A stretch of 64,000 nt of DNA from Pseudomonadota bacterium (lineage in GTDB: Bacteria > Pseudomonadota > Alphaproteobacteria > Dongiales > Dongiaceae): positions 1,550,001 through 1,614,000 of the forward strand of contig JACPDN010000006.1 of the NCBI GenBank assembly GCA_016183985.1. The letters are read 5' to 3'. Position 1 is the first letter of the stretch. The number at the start of each line of letters is the position of its first letter. Of the stretch, positions 1 to 7,705 are shown in pieces. The notes beneath the pieces are model-generated. The model searched no databases. It was not told where the DNA came from and was given only the letters and a program-made list of their open reading frames with translations. Made by a program: the position numbers and the translations under genes.

Positions 1-1
1 T

Positions 2-79
2 GCCGCCGTGCTGGCGGCGGTCCTCAGTCATTTCGTGGCGACACATCCAAGCGCCGAGGAAACGCCACGTGCGGATTAG
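2..79 (+). CDS. C-terminal end of a protein cut by the window edge
   Basis: An open frame enters from the left edge and ends at TAG (77-79), giving the last 25 residues, an Ala/Val/Leu-rich stretch followed by a polar tail ending PRAD. The fragment is too short to assign to a family. That it is coding rests on codon composition typical of this window and on a repeat-rich spacer beginning right after the stop. It could also be a chance frame. Confidence 0.4.
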   Translation, partial: AAVLAAVLSHFVATHPSAEETPRAD

Positions 80-103
80 GCAGCCGTCGTTTAGCGGAAG
101 CAA

Positions 104-216
104 CCCCTCACCCCGCCCCTCTCCCCACTTCGTGGGGCGAGGGAGTTTCTAGCGCGCTCCGCATCTAGGCCCCTCGCCCCTCTGGGGAGAGCGGCGCTTC
201 CGCCGCCTGCCCCTCT
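104..216. repeat. GC-rich palindromic intergenic repeat (C-rich family)
   Basis: The non-coding spacer is built from CCCCTCACCCC-type blocks and short hairpins. The clearest is CCCCACTTCGTGGGG at 123-137. A second degenerate copy, with CCCCTCGCCCCTCTGGGG, follows at 169-186. Related elements occur at 24406-24459 and 58327-58358, so this is a dispersed intergenic family. It may also act as a transcription end between the flanking genes. Confidence 0.65.
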
Positions 217-218
217 CC

Positions 219-512
219 TCACGCACGGCGATAGGTGTATTCGCCGATCTTCAGCGTATCGTTGCTGATCTCGCCCACCATGACGAAATCGAATTCGTCG
301 ACGAAGCGGATTTCGCGGCCGCGGCGGCTGTAGCGGCCACTATGGGTCGCCATGCGCACACCTTGATGCTTGGCATAGCGGCCGTCGCTGGTCAGGAACA
401 GCCGCACGCCGGTATTGCGCAGGCTGACCCATTCACCGCTCGCTTCCACTGCGGGGTTTTCGAGCAAGGGTGTGGGCATCAGTTCAAATCGAGCTTCAGC
501 ATGAACTGCCAT
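219..512 (-). CDS. Small Atu4866-like (lipocalin-like fold) protein
   Basis: A 97-residue protein. Residues 26-96 (GEWVSLRNTGVRLF...YSRRGREIRF...DTLKIGEYTYRR) follow the pattern of the small beta-barrel Atu4866 family: an opening Gly-Glu-Trp-Val, a central GRY pair and a closing aromatic strand. No signal peptide or cofactor site is visible, and the biochemical role is unknown. The start at 512 was chosen because AAGGAG lies 7 bases upstream; the open frame continues further upstream without a ribosome site. It follows the SDR gene on the same strand after 52 bases, so the two may share a transcript. The family call is by sequence pattern only. Confidence 0.6.
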   Translation of the reverse strand: MAVHAEARFELMPTPLLENPAVEASGEWVSLRNTGVRLFLTSDGRYAKHQGVRMATHSGRYSRRGREIRFVDEFDFVMVGEISNDTLKIGEYTYRRA

Positions 513-564
513 GTGATTCTCCTTCAGTTTGCGTAATGACCGGACGGTCGATCCGGCATGTCCC

Positions 565-1326
565 TCAATGCGTTGTTGCAGTCGGCCGCACCATGATCTC
601 GCCGACATCGATTTCATCCGGCTGGGCGATGGCAAAGGATATCGCCCGCGCCACGGCGTCGGCCCCCATGGCCTGCTTGCGGATGCCGGCAACCATGACC
701 TTGGTATTCTCATCCGTGATGGTGTCGGCCAGTTCCGATTCAGTCGCACCGGGCGAGATGACCGTGACGCGGATGTCGTTGTTTTCCATGCGCAAGGCCT
801 CGGAAAGCGCATGCACACCGAATTTGGTGGCGCAATAGACACCGGCCGTCGCCATCACCCGGCGTCCCGCCATGGACGAGATGTTGATGATGTGGCCCTT
901 TCCTTGCGCCTTCATGATGGGCAAGCTCGCCGCGATCCCGTAGAGCACGCCCTTCAGATTGACGTCGATCATGCGGTCCCATTCATCGACCTTGAGGGCG
1001 GTGAAGGGGGACAGCGGCATCAATCCCGCATTGTTGACGATGACATCGACCCGGCCGAATTTGGCTTTGGCGAAATCGACAAAGGCCGCCACATCGGCGC
1101 GATTGGTGACGTCGAGCTTGCGCCATTCCACCGTGCCGCCATTGGCTCGGATTTCGGCCGCGCGTTTTTCCAGCCGGTCGGTACGCCGGGCGCCTAAGAC
1201 CAGTTTGGCCCCTTCAGCACCAAGCTGGCGGGCCGTCACTTCGCCGATACCGCTGCTCGCCCCCGTGATCAGGACCACCTTGCCCAATACATTTTCCTTG
1301 CCGGGCACATTCTCTTTGCCAGCCAT
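565..1326 (-). CDS. Short-chain dehydrogenase/reductase (classical SDR)
   Basis: A 253-residue NAD(P)-dependent oxidoreductase. The Rossmann motif TGASSGIG is at 21-28, NNAG at 98-101, and the catalytic Ser at about 150, Tyr164 and Lys168 lie in ISSMAG...YCATKFG. The basic pair after beta-strand 2 (GARRTDR) favours NADP. It belongs to the broad YdfG-like group acting on small alcohols or hydroxy acids; the substrate cannot be read. The start has GGAGAAC 6 bases upstream. The N-terminus carries a duplicated GKENV block not needed for the fold. It is divergent from the AraC regulator at 1583, its likely controller. Confidence 0.9.
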   Translation of the reverse strand: MAGKENVPGKENVLGKVVLITGASSGIGEVTARQLGAEGAKLVLGARRTDRLEKRAAEIRANGGTVEWRKLDVTNRADVAAFVDFAKAKFGRVDVIVNNAGLMPLSPFTALKVDEWDRMIDVNLKGVLYGIAASLPIMKAQGKGHIINISSMAGRRVMATAGVYCATKFGVHALSEALRMENNDIRVTVISPGATESELADTITDENTKVMVAGIRKQAMGADAVARAISFAIAQPDEIDVGEIMVRPTATTH

Positions 1327-1582
1327 CTTGTTCTCCTTCGGATCCGGACCATCTTTTCGGGGATAGGGCGCCGAACCGGGTTCAGGCTCGCCCTATGGAT
1401 GGGAAGATGGGGGCTGCAAGGCGCCAAGCGGTAGACCAGAACTGCTTCGTTCTTGCCTAATCCTCCATGACTGCAAATTGTCACTTTTCTGGCCGTAGCT
1501 GCGGCCTATATGGTTTTTGGAGCCGCCTGGCTCTTACCCACTGATTTTTTGCGGAATTCTTACATCTAAGAGGACCATTTTC

Positions 1583-2488
1583 ATGGACCGACAGGCCGAG
1601 TTTGCCGCCCTGATTGAACAATACACCAATGGCGACGGGATGCTGGATACCGCCTTGCCGCGGGTTTCCCTGGCCAAATTGAGCAAGCCTTCCGAGCCGA
1701 TGCATGGCGTCCACCAGCCGGCGCTGTGCATCATCGCCCAGGGGCGCAAGCAGGTGATCCTCGGCGACAGCATCTATTTCTACGACGCCAGCCAATATCT
1801 GGTGGCCTCGGTCGATGTCCCCGTGGTGGGCCAGGTGATCGAGGCGACGCCGGAAAGGCCTTATTTGAGCTTCAAGCTCAACCTCGACCCGCATCTCATC
1901 AGCGAATTGATCCTGGAGACCGGCCTCACCGACGATGTGGAGCGCGAGGCGCCCAGCACATCATTGAGCCTTGCCACGGTGACGCCGGAACTGCTCGACG
2001 CAGTTATCCGGATGCTGCGCCTCCTGGAGAGCCCGCGTGACATCGCCGTGCTGGGCCCCTTGGCGGAACGTGAGATCCTCTATCGGCTCCTCAATGGCCC
2101 CGACGCCGCGCGTCTGCGGCAGATCGCCCAGGTCGACAGCAAGCTGCAGCGTGTGACGCGCGCCATCAGCTGGATCAAGCAGCATTTCACCGAGCCGTTC
2201 TCGATCGAGCTCCTGGCATCCGAGGCGCGCATGAGCACGTCGGCGCTGCATCATCATTTCAAACAGGTGACGGCGATGAGTCCGCTGCAATACCAAAAGC
2301 AGCTGCGCCTGCAGGAAGCCCGGCGGCTCATCCTCATCCAGGGATCGGATGCCGCGAGTGCCGGGCACTTGGTCGGCTATGAATCGCCTTCGCAATTCAG
2401 TCGCGAATACAGCCGCCTCTTCGGGGCACCACCCTTGCGCGACGCCAACCGCCTCAAGGCGCTGCCGGGAGCACTTGTGCCGGCTTGA
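1583..2488 (+). CDS. AraC-family transcriptional regulator (AraC_N type)
   Basis: A 301-residue regulator. The N-terminal half (about 25-180) matches the cupin-like AraC_N domain, with HGVHQPALCIIAQGRK followed by YDASQYLVASVDVPV. The C-terminal 100 residues carry two helix-turn-helix units, including the AraC signature region GYESPSQFSREYSRLFGAPP. Proteins of this type often sit beside, and control, a divergently transcribed oxidoreductase, which fits the SDR at 565-1326. The start ATG at 1583 has AGAGGA about 9 bases upstream; a longer frame from 1517 has none. Its last 35 bases overlap, tail to tail, the cysteine peptidase gene at 2454-3119. Confidence 0.92.
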   Translation: MDRQAEFAALIEQYTNGDGMLDTALPRVSLAKLSKPSEPMHGVHQPALCIIAQGRKQVILGDSIYFYDASQYLVASVDVPVVGQVIEATPERPYLSFKLNLDPHLISELILETGLTDDVEREAPSTSLSLATVTPELLDAVIRMLRLLESPRDIAVLGPLAEREILYRLLNGPDAARLRQIAQVDSKLQRVTRAISWIKQHFTEPFSIELLASEARMSTSALHHHFKQVTAMSPLQYQKQLRLQEARRLILIQGSDAASAGHLVGYESPSQFSREYSRLFGAPPLRDANRLKALPGALVPA

Positions 2489-3119
2489 GAGCGGGCATGG
2501 CTCCATTCTGGTGTCGCCACCATGCCTGGTCATTGATGGAATAGACCGGCTGATAGGTTGCAATGGAGTCCGCCGGCACCACATCGGGGATCTGGTTGTC
2601 GAGCAGATAGGCAGTGCCGCCGTCATAGACGACAAGCACGGCATGGCCCTGCCCATCGAGGGCCAGATTGCGCACCGCCACGATCCGCATTTCCGATGAC
2701 GGCACGCCGGCGGCCTTCAGCGCCATGAATTTGGCGATGGCGTAATCCTCGCAGTCGCCGTTGCGGGCGAGGAACTCATAGGGCGTTTCCCAATAGTCGT
2801 CCTTGCCCCAATTCTTGGTATCGCCGACATAGCGTTGCTTGTTGAAGGTGGCGTTGACGGTGCTCAGCTGTGTCGCCCGGTCTTGTGCTTTGAGGGTCGT
2901 GATCACCGCATCCCAAGCGGCCACGGCACAATCGGGCGTTTTGCACGTTTCTTGATGCCAGCGGGACAGCATGGACACCCATTTGGGAAACTTCCCAAGA
3001 TCTGGCCCCTGATATTCCTGCGAGCCGAAGAGCGATGGGTATAAGCGGCCTTCGGCCAGCGGCAGCGATGCCACGCCGGCAAGGAGTACCGCCACTGCCA
3101 ATCGACTGTATACACGCAT
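2454..3119 (-). CDS. Transglutaminase-like cysteine peptidase (BTLCP/DUF920), copy 1
   Basis: A 221-residue exported protein of the bacterial transglutaminase-like cysteine peptidase family, which includes the periplasmic protease LapG. A signal peptide covers about 1-23 (MRVYSRLAVAVLLAGVAS). The catalytic triad is visible as Cys123 in GDCEDYA, His159 in GQGHAVLVV and Asp174 in YLLDNQ. Start 3119 is preceded by AGGGAAGG, and the signal peptide begins there; upstream in-frame Met codons would bury it. A paralogue lies at 4496-5104. No LapD-like partner or giant adhesin is in the window, so the substrate is unknown. The promoter region holds a tandem 14-mer repeat. Confidence 0.88.
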   Translation of the reverse strand: MRVYSRLAVAVLLAGVASLPLAEGRLYPSLFGSQEYQGPDLGKFPKWVSMLSRWHQETCKTPDCAVAAWDAVITTLKAQDRATQLSTVNATFNKQRYVGDTKNWGKDDYWETPYEFLARNGDCEDYAIAKFMALKAAGVPSSEMRIVAVRNLALDGQGHAVLVVYDGGTAYLLDNQIPDVVPADSIATYQPVYSINDQAWWRHQNGAMPALKPAQVLPAAP

Positions 3120-3157
3120 CCTTCCCTCGAAAATGACCGAGACGAGAACGCCGTTGG

Positions 3158-3195
3158 GCCAAATGTCTGAAGCCAAATGTCTGAAGCCAATTGTC
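3158..3195. repeat. Tandem 14-bp repeat upstream of the cysteine peptidase
   Basis: GCCAAATGTCTGAA occurs twice head to tail (3158-3171 and 3172-3185), followed by a partial third copy, GCCAATTGTC. The array lies 39-76 bases upstream of the peptidase start at 3119, in its promoter zone. It may be a paired protein-binding site or a recent slippage duplication. Confidence 0.7.
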
Positions 3196-3310
3196 GGGGG
3201 AGGCCACTTGCCAAGACGTTAACCGCGCGCGCCGGAAAATCCGAATATGCAAGCCGCGGATGCGTCGCTAAGAAGAATGCCAATCAGAAACGACCTTGGA
3301 CGGAAATCCC

Positions 3311-4489
3311 ATGATCGATCTCGACCACATCCGCGCTGAAACGCCGGCCACAGAACGCCGCGCCTATCTCCACAATGCCGGCGCCGCCTTGACCCCCGCC
3401 CCCATCGTCGCCGCCATGAAGGATTATCTCGATCTCGAAGCGGAGATCGGCGGCTATGCGGCGGCGGCACGCGAAGCGGCAAGGCTCGACGGCGTCTATC
3501 ATTCGGTCGCCCGCCTCCTCAACGCCGCGGCCGACGAGATTGCCCTGGTCGAAAACGCGACTGTCGCTTGGCAGATGGCTTTCTATGGGCTGGCAGAGAC
3601 ATTCAAGCCCGGCGACCGCATCCTCACTGCCGAGGCGGAATACGGCGCCAATTACGTGGCCTTCCTGCAGATCGCCAAACGAAAAGGCGTCGTGATCGAC
3701 GTTGTGCCTTCCGATGCGAGCGGCGCACTCGATATCACAGCGCTTGAGCAGATGATCGATGGGCGCGTCAAGCTCATCGCCGTCACCTGGGTGCCCACCA
3801 ATGGCGGCTTGGCCAACCCGGCGGCAGCCATCGGCCGAATCGCCAAGGCCCACAACATTCCCTATCTGCTCGACGCCTGTCAGGCGGTGGGGCAAATGCC
3901 GGTCGATGTTGCGGCCCTGGGCTGCGACATGCTTTCCGCGACGGGCCGCAAATTCCTGCGCGGATCGCGTGGCTCGGGCTTTCTCTATGTGCGGCGCGAG
4001 TTCATGGCCCGGTTCGAGCCGCCGATGCTCGACCACTTCGCCGCCGATTGGGTAGCACACGACCGCTACGAATTGCGCCCCGATGCGCGCCGGTTCGAGA
4101 ATTGGGAAAACAATTATGCCGCGAGGCTCGGCCTTGGCCTCGCCATCGATTACGCGCTGGAGATCGGCTTGGGCAATATCGAAAAGCGTTGCCGGCTCTT
4201 GAGCACGCGCCTGCGCGACGGCTTGCGGGCCATCCCGCATGTCACGGTGCGCGACCTCGGGCCGAATCCCTCGGCCATCGTCAGCTTCACCCATGACAAG
4301 ATCGCAGCGACCGATATCGTCAAGGCGGCGGCTGAGAAAAACGTCATCATCGGCGCCTCTGACCCGGCCAGCACCCGCATCGACGCCGAACGCCGCCAGC
4401 TCCCCATGCTGGTGCGCGCAAGCCCGCATTACTACAACACGGAAGCGGAAGTGGACCGACTAATGGAGTTGGTGGCATCGGCGCGGTGA
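3311..4489 (+). CDS. Class V-fold PLP-dependent aminotransferase
   Basis: A 392-residue fold-type I PLP enzyme of the NifS/isopenicillin-N epimerase/EgtE-like group. The cofactor Asp is in LLDACQAVGQ (D188), and the Schiff-base lysine is in SATGRKFLRGSRG (K214). No mobile cysteine loop of a cysteine desulfurase is evident, so C-S lyase, epimerase or aminotransferase activity is more likely; the substrate is unknown. ATG 3311 was chosen over an in-frame TTG at 3296 because homologues begin close to IDLDHIRAETPA; the ribosome site is weak. It sits between two convergently oriented cysteine-peptidase paralogues. Confidence 0.85.
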   Translation: MIDLDHIRAETPATERRAYLHNAGAALTPAPIVAAMKDYLDLEAEIGGYAAAAREAARLDGVYHSVARLLNAAADEIALVENATVAWQMAFYGLAETFKPGDRILTAEAEYGANYVAFLQIAKRKGVVIDVVPSDASGALDITALEQMIDGRVKLIAVTWVPTNGGLANPAAAIGRIAKAHNIPYLLDACQAVGQMPVDVAALGCDMLSATGRKFLRGSRGSGFLYVRREFMARFEPPMLDHFAADWVAHDRYELRPDARRFENWENNYAARLGLGLAIDYALEIGLGNIEKRCRLLSTRLRDGLRAIPHVTVRDLGPNPSAIVSFTHDKIAATDIVKAAAEKNVIIGASDPASTRIDAERRQLPMLVRASPHYYNTEAEVDRLMELVASAR

Positions 4490-4495
4490 CAGGCA

Positions 4496-5104
4496 TCACT
4501 TCCGATGCAGCCACCATCCAGTCTCGCTCAACGAGAAGATCGGCATGTAGTGTTTCACGCTGTTGGCCGGCACCACGGTCTTGATCTGGTTGTCGAGCAG
4601 CAGCGGCGTGTCGCCGTCATAGACGATGAGCACGGCGTGCCCGACATCGAGATTGAGGTCGCGCAAGGCGACGACCCGCATGTCTTCGAGTGGAATGCCG
4701 AGCGCCTTCAGGGCCATGAATTTGGCGATGGCGTAATCCTCGCAATCGCCGTCCATTTTGAGGAATTGGTAGGGTGTCGCCCAGTAATCCTCGATGCCCC
4801 AGTTCTTCTTGTCGATGATGTAACGCTCGCTGTTGAAGAAGCGATTGACCTCCTTGATCTGGGTCATGCGGTCCTTGCCCTTCAATTCCGCGAGCAGATC
4901 CGCCCAGCCATCAGTCGTGCATTCGTCGTCGTCGCAGGGGCTGGCATCGTTCCAGCGCTTCAGCATATCGCCCCATTTGGGAAACTTCTTGATTCCCTGA
5001 TTGGCGAATTCCTTGGAATTGAAGATCGGCGGATACATGCGCGCCTGCGCTGCTGCGGACAGCACGGCCAGCATCAACGCCGCCAGGAGCGCCGTGCGTT
5101 TCAT
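4496..5104 (-). CDS. Transglutaminase-like cysteine peptidase (BTLCP/DUF920), copy 2
   Basis: A 202-residue paralogue of the product of 2454-3119. The signal peptide is about 1-21 (MKRTALLAALMLAVLSAAA). The triad is Cys121 in GDCEDYA, His156 in VGHAVLIV and Asp171 in LLLDNQ. The shared motif KFPKWGDMLKRW precedes the catalytic domain. The start codon overlaps the stop of the HxlR regulator gene as ATGA (5104-5101), so translation is probably coupled. The frame stays open upstream of 5104 through the regulator region, but the signal peptide fixes the true start. It is likely a periplasmic processing protease or transglutaminase-fold enzyme; the target is unknown. Confidence 0.88.
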   Translation of the reverse strand: MKRTALLAALMLAVLSAAAQARMYPPIFNSKEFANQGIKKFPKWGDMLKRWNDASPCDDDECTTDGWADLLAELKGKDRMTQIKEVNRFFNSERYIIDKKNWGIEDYWATPYQFLKMDGDCEDYAIAKFMALKALGIPLEDMRVVALRDLNLDVGHAVLIVYDGDTPLLLDNQIKTVVPANSVKHYMPIFSLSETGWWLHRK

Positions 5105-5469
5105 TCCGCCGCCCGGCGCAGGGCGTGCCCGCGCGCTTTCAACTTGTGGCCGACAGCGACGATCGCCTCGATCGCCGGCACCAATTCGCGCCCGAGATCC
5201 GTGAGCGTGTAATCGACCGATGGCGGCGAGGTGGGCCGCGCGATCCGCGCCACCACGCCCTTGGCTTCGAGAGCCCTGAGGCGGGCACTCAGCATCTTCG
5301 GCGAGATCGGCGGCATGTCGCGCCTGAGCTCGCCGAAGCGGCGCGGGCCGCCGGAGAGATGCCACACCACATTGGGCGTCCAGGCGCCACCCAAGAGGGC
5401 CATGCATTCGCCGACCGCGCATTTTTCCGGCAAGCCGCCGGCCATGTTACGGCGTTGTTTCAAAGCCAT
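5101..5469 (-). CDS. HxlR-family winged-helix regulator
   Basis: A 122-residue HxlR/MarR-like winged helix protein. The family hallmarks are visible: an N-terminal Cys in EKCAVGECMALLGGAW, GGPRRFGELRRDMPPISPKMLSARLRALEAKGVVAR, and the wing YTLTDLGRELVPAI. Members sense electrophiles or redox state through the N-terminal Cys and usually control a neighbouring oxidoreductase. It faces the NTF2-fold/nitronate monooxygenase operon starting at 5615 across 145 bases that hold repeated CGGTTAC boxes. The stop codon overlaps the start of the cysteine peptidase gene (ATGA), making a bicistron. Confidence 0.9.
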   Translation of the reverse strand: MALKQRRNMAGGLPEKCAVGECMALLGGAWTPNVVWHLSGGPRRFGELRRDMPPISPKMLSARLRALEAKGVVARIARPTSPPSVDYTLTDLGRELVPAIEAIVAVGHKLKARGHALRRAAE

Positions 5470-5479
5470 GCTGCGACCT

Positions 5480-5554
5480 CGGTTACGTCGGCAGTTACCG
5501 GGCGGTTACCTGAAAATGAGTGCCTCGCCGGTGACGTAGTATACATCGGTTACC
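5480..5554. promoter_or_regulatory. Cluster of CGGTTACC-type boxes (putative HxlR operator)
   Basis: In the divergent HxlR/NTF2 spacer, CGGTTACG lies at 5480-5487, AGTTACCG at 5493-5500, CGGTTACC at 5503-5510, CGGTGACG at 5529-5536 and CGGTTACC again at 5547-5554. The first three are 11-13 bases apart, close to one DNA turn. This arrangement suggests binding sites for the adjacent HxlR protein controlling both directions; binding is inferred. Confidence 0.5.
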
Positions 5555-5614
5555 ATATCCCTCTAAGCTCCCTTTCCGCAACCGCCCTCTCCCCCCGCAT
5601 TGGAGTTCCGGCCC

Positions 5615-6001
5615 ATGGATCCGCGCTATCAGGAAGTCGTCGCCGCGCTGCAGACCTATTTCGACGGCCTATATCATTCCGACATCGAACGATTGGGCGA
5701 GGTCTTTCACCCCCAGGCGATCTATGCCTGTGCGACCGACGGCACGCTCACCTATCACACCATGGCAAGTTATTTCCCGATCGTCGCTGCACGGCCAGCA
5801 CCAGCCGCCAGCAACGCGCCGCGCGCCGATCGCATTGTCTCGATCCAATTTGCCGGCCCCGTGACGGCGATCGCGACCGTCAATTGCGCCATCGGATCGA
5901 AACATTTCACAGACCTCCTCACCTTCGTGAAGCTCGACGGGCGTTGGCAGATCATGTCGAAGGTGTTTCACTTCGATTTGAAACCGGAGAAGGCTGCGTG
6001 A
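5615..6001 (+). CDS. NTF2-fold protein (putative lumazine-binding/SnoaL-like)
   Basis: A 128-residue protein with the cone-shaped NTF2 fold pattern: helical start (YQEVVAALQTYFDGLYHSD), FHPQAIYAC, a middle region with the Met-Tyr dyad of the Lumazine_bd_2 group, and the C-terminal strand pair HFTDLLTFVKLDGRWQIMSKVFH. Such proteins are small-molecule binding or isomerase-like accessories. ATG 5615 has GGAG 9 bases upstream; a TTG at 5600 is less likely. One base separates its stop from the nitronate monooxygenase start, so it is first in a two-gene operon opposite HxlR. Confidence 0.85.
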   Translation: MDPRYQEVVAALQTYFDGLYHSDIERLGEVFHPQAIYACATDGTLTYHTMASYFPIVAARPAPAASNAPRADRIVSIQFAGPVTAIATVNCAIGSKHFTDLLTFVKLDGRWQIMSKVFHFDLKPEKAA

Positions 6002-6002
6002 C

Positions 6003-7097
6003 ATGAGCAAGCACTGGCCTGACAGCCGCATCACCGATCTGTTCGGCATTGCCCACCCGATCCTGCAGGGGCCGATGGCCGGGCCGTGCTATGCCGACAT
6101 GGCGATTGCCGTGGCGGAAGCCGGCGGACTCGGTGCGCTTCCCACCGCGACCTTCAATGCCGATCAGGTGCGCGAGCAGTGGCAGATCATCCGCCAACAG
6201 ACATCGAGACCCATCAACCTCAATTTCTTCTGCCACACCCCGGCGAAGGTCGATGAGGCGCGCGAGCGTGCCTGGCGCAAACGGCTGGAGCCCTATTACC
6301 GCGCGTTCGGCATCGATCCCGACGGCCCCATTCCCACCAGCAATCGCACGCCTTTCGATGACGGCCTCTGCCGCATGGTCGAGGCGTTCCGCCCCGCAGT
6401 GGTGAGCTTTCATTTCGGTCTGCCCGAGAAAGCACTGATGGACCGCGTCAGGGCAACCGGCGCCAAGGTCATCTCCTCCGCCACCTCGGTCGATGAAGCG
6501 ATCTGGCTTGAAGCACACGGCGCCGATGCCATCATCGCGCAAGGTGCCGAGGCCGGCGGCCATCGCGGCATGTTCCTGAACGGCGACCCGCTCGACGTGG
6601 CGCTTACGCAATCGGGCACCATGGCGCTGGTGCCGCAGGTGGTCGATGCGGTGAAGGTGCCGGTGATCGCGGCCGGTGGCATCGCCGATGCCCGCGGCAT
6701 CGCTGCCGCCTTCGCACTTGGTGCCGCGGGCGTCCAGATCGGCACGGCCTATCTCTTCACGCCGGAGGCGCGTATCAGCGGCCCGCATCGCGCGACACTC
6801 AAGACAGCCAAGGACGGCCAGACGGCACTGACCAACATCTTCACCGGCAGGCCGGCGCGTGGCCTGATGAACCGCGCGATGCGCGAGCTGGGCCCCTTGA
6901 GCCGCGAGGTTCCGGCCTTTCCGCTCGCCGGCGGGGCGCTCTCGCCCTTGAAGTCGAAGGCGGAGGCGGCAGGTTCCGGCGATTTCGGTTCGCTCTGGGC
7001 GGGCCAGGCAGTGGCGATGGGGGGCAGCCGCATTCTCACCTCGGCCGAGTTGACGCGGAAGCTGGCAGCCGAGGCGCTGGCAAAGATCGGGCGGTAA
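6003..7097 (+). CDS. Nitronate monooxygenase (2-nitropropane dioxygenase family)
   Basis: A 364-residue FMN-dependent TIM-barrel enzyme of the nitronate monooxygenase family, which oxidises nitroalkane nitronates such as propionate 3-nitronate to carbonyl products. Motifs visible: HPILQGPMAG at the N-terminus, LGALPTATF, the phosphate-binding AEAGGHRG (with the family His), VIAAGGIADARGIAAAFALGAAGVQIGTAYL. The length is normal. It begins one base after the NTF2-fold gene (TGA C ATG), so the two are cotranscribed, probably under the divergent HxlR regulator. The role is likely detoxification of nitro compounds. Confidence 0.92.
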   Translation: MSKHWPDSRITDLFGIAHPILQGPMAGPCYADMAIAVAEAGGLGALPTATFNADQVREQWQIIRQQTSRPINLNFFCHTPAKVDEARERAWRKRLEPYYRAFGIDPDGPIPTSNRTPFDDGLCRMVEAFRPAVVSFHFGLPEKALMDRVRATGAKVISSATSVDEAIWLEAHGADAIIAQGAEAGGHRGMFLNGDPLDVALTQSGTMALVPQVVDAVKVPVIAAGGIADARGIAAAFALGAAGVQIGTAYLFTPEARISGPHRATLKTAKDGQTALTNIFTGRPARGLMNRAMRELGPLSREVPAFPLAGGALSPLKSKAEAAGSGDFGSLWAGQAVAMGGSRILTSAELTRKLAAEALAKIGR

Positions 7098-7222
7098 ACG
7101 AAGATCCGCCGGGCGTGACGGCTGTCACCAGCAACGCAAACGACTTCGCACGCGCCCTAGTGTTTCCCGCATTGCTCCCGCTAGAATGGCGCCGATTCGC
7201 CCCCTAGCCGCAAGGATCCGCC

Positions 7223-7705
7223 ATGCCGATCAGCCTGCGTCCGCTTTTCATTGCCGCTGCTTTCCTCATCGCCGGTTGTGCGGCGAGTGTCGCCGAGGAG
7301 GGTTTCTCGAGCCCGCAGGCGCTGCTCGAAGAACTTTACGGCCATTACGCTGGCAAGCCCGCCGGCAGCGGCGTCGATCTCGGCGACCAGAAGGTGATCG
7401 AAAAATATTTCACGCCGGAGATGGCAGCCAAGATCGCGGCCGATGATGCCAAGGCGGCAGCCGCCAATGAGATTCCGGCGCTCGACGGCGACCCCTTTGT
7501 CGATTCCCAGGATTGGGAGATCACCGAACTGGCGACGGCTGTAGCGAAATCCGCGACCCCCGATGCCACCACGGCGATGGTTCATTTCAAGAGCTATGGC
7601 GAAGAGAAGAAACTGACCCTCATGCTGCAGAAGACTGCCAAGGGCTGGCAGATCGCCGATATCGATTGGGGTTACGACAAACTTTCCAAACTCTACGCGG
7701 AGTGA
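7223..7705 (+). CDS. DUF3828-type lipoprotein
   Basis: A 160-residue lipoprotein. The signal sequence ends in a lipobox LIAGC (Cys19), so the mature protein should be membrane-anchored in the periplasm. The remainder resembles DUF3828, with an NTF2-like fold: SPQALLEELYGHYAG, YFTPEMAAKIAADDA, a DPFVDSQDWEIT segment and the terminal WQIADIDWGYDKLSKLYAE. Function unknown. ATG 7223 has AAGGA about 6 bases upstream. The next gene starts immediately at the stop codon, so they form a pair. Confidence 0.8.
   Translation: MPISLRPLFIAAAFLIAGCAASVAEEGFSSPQALLEELYGHYAGKPAGSGVDLGDQKVIEKYFTPEMAAKIAADDAKAAAANEIPALDGDPFVDSQDWEITELATAVAKSATPDATTAMVHFKSYGEEKKLTLMLQKTAKGWQIADIDWGYDKLSKLYAE

Noticed and set aside
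4496-5422. A single 308-codon frame that would fuse the regulator region to cysteine peptidase copy 2
   Set aside because: The HxlR protein is read in a different frame across 5101-5469, and the peptidase has a clean signal peptide starting at 5104 with an ATGA overlap. The upstream part of the frame is low-quality shadow sequence.
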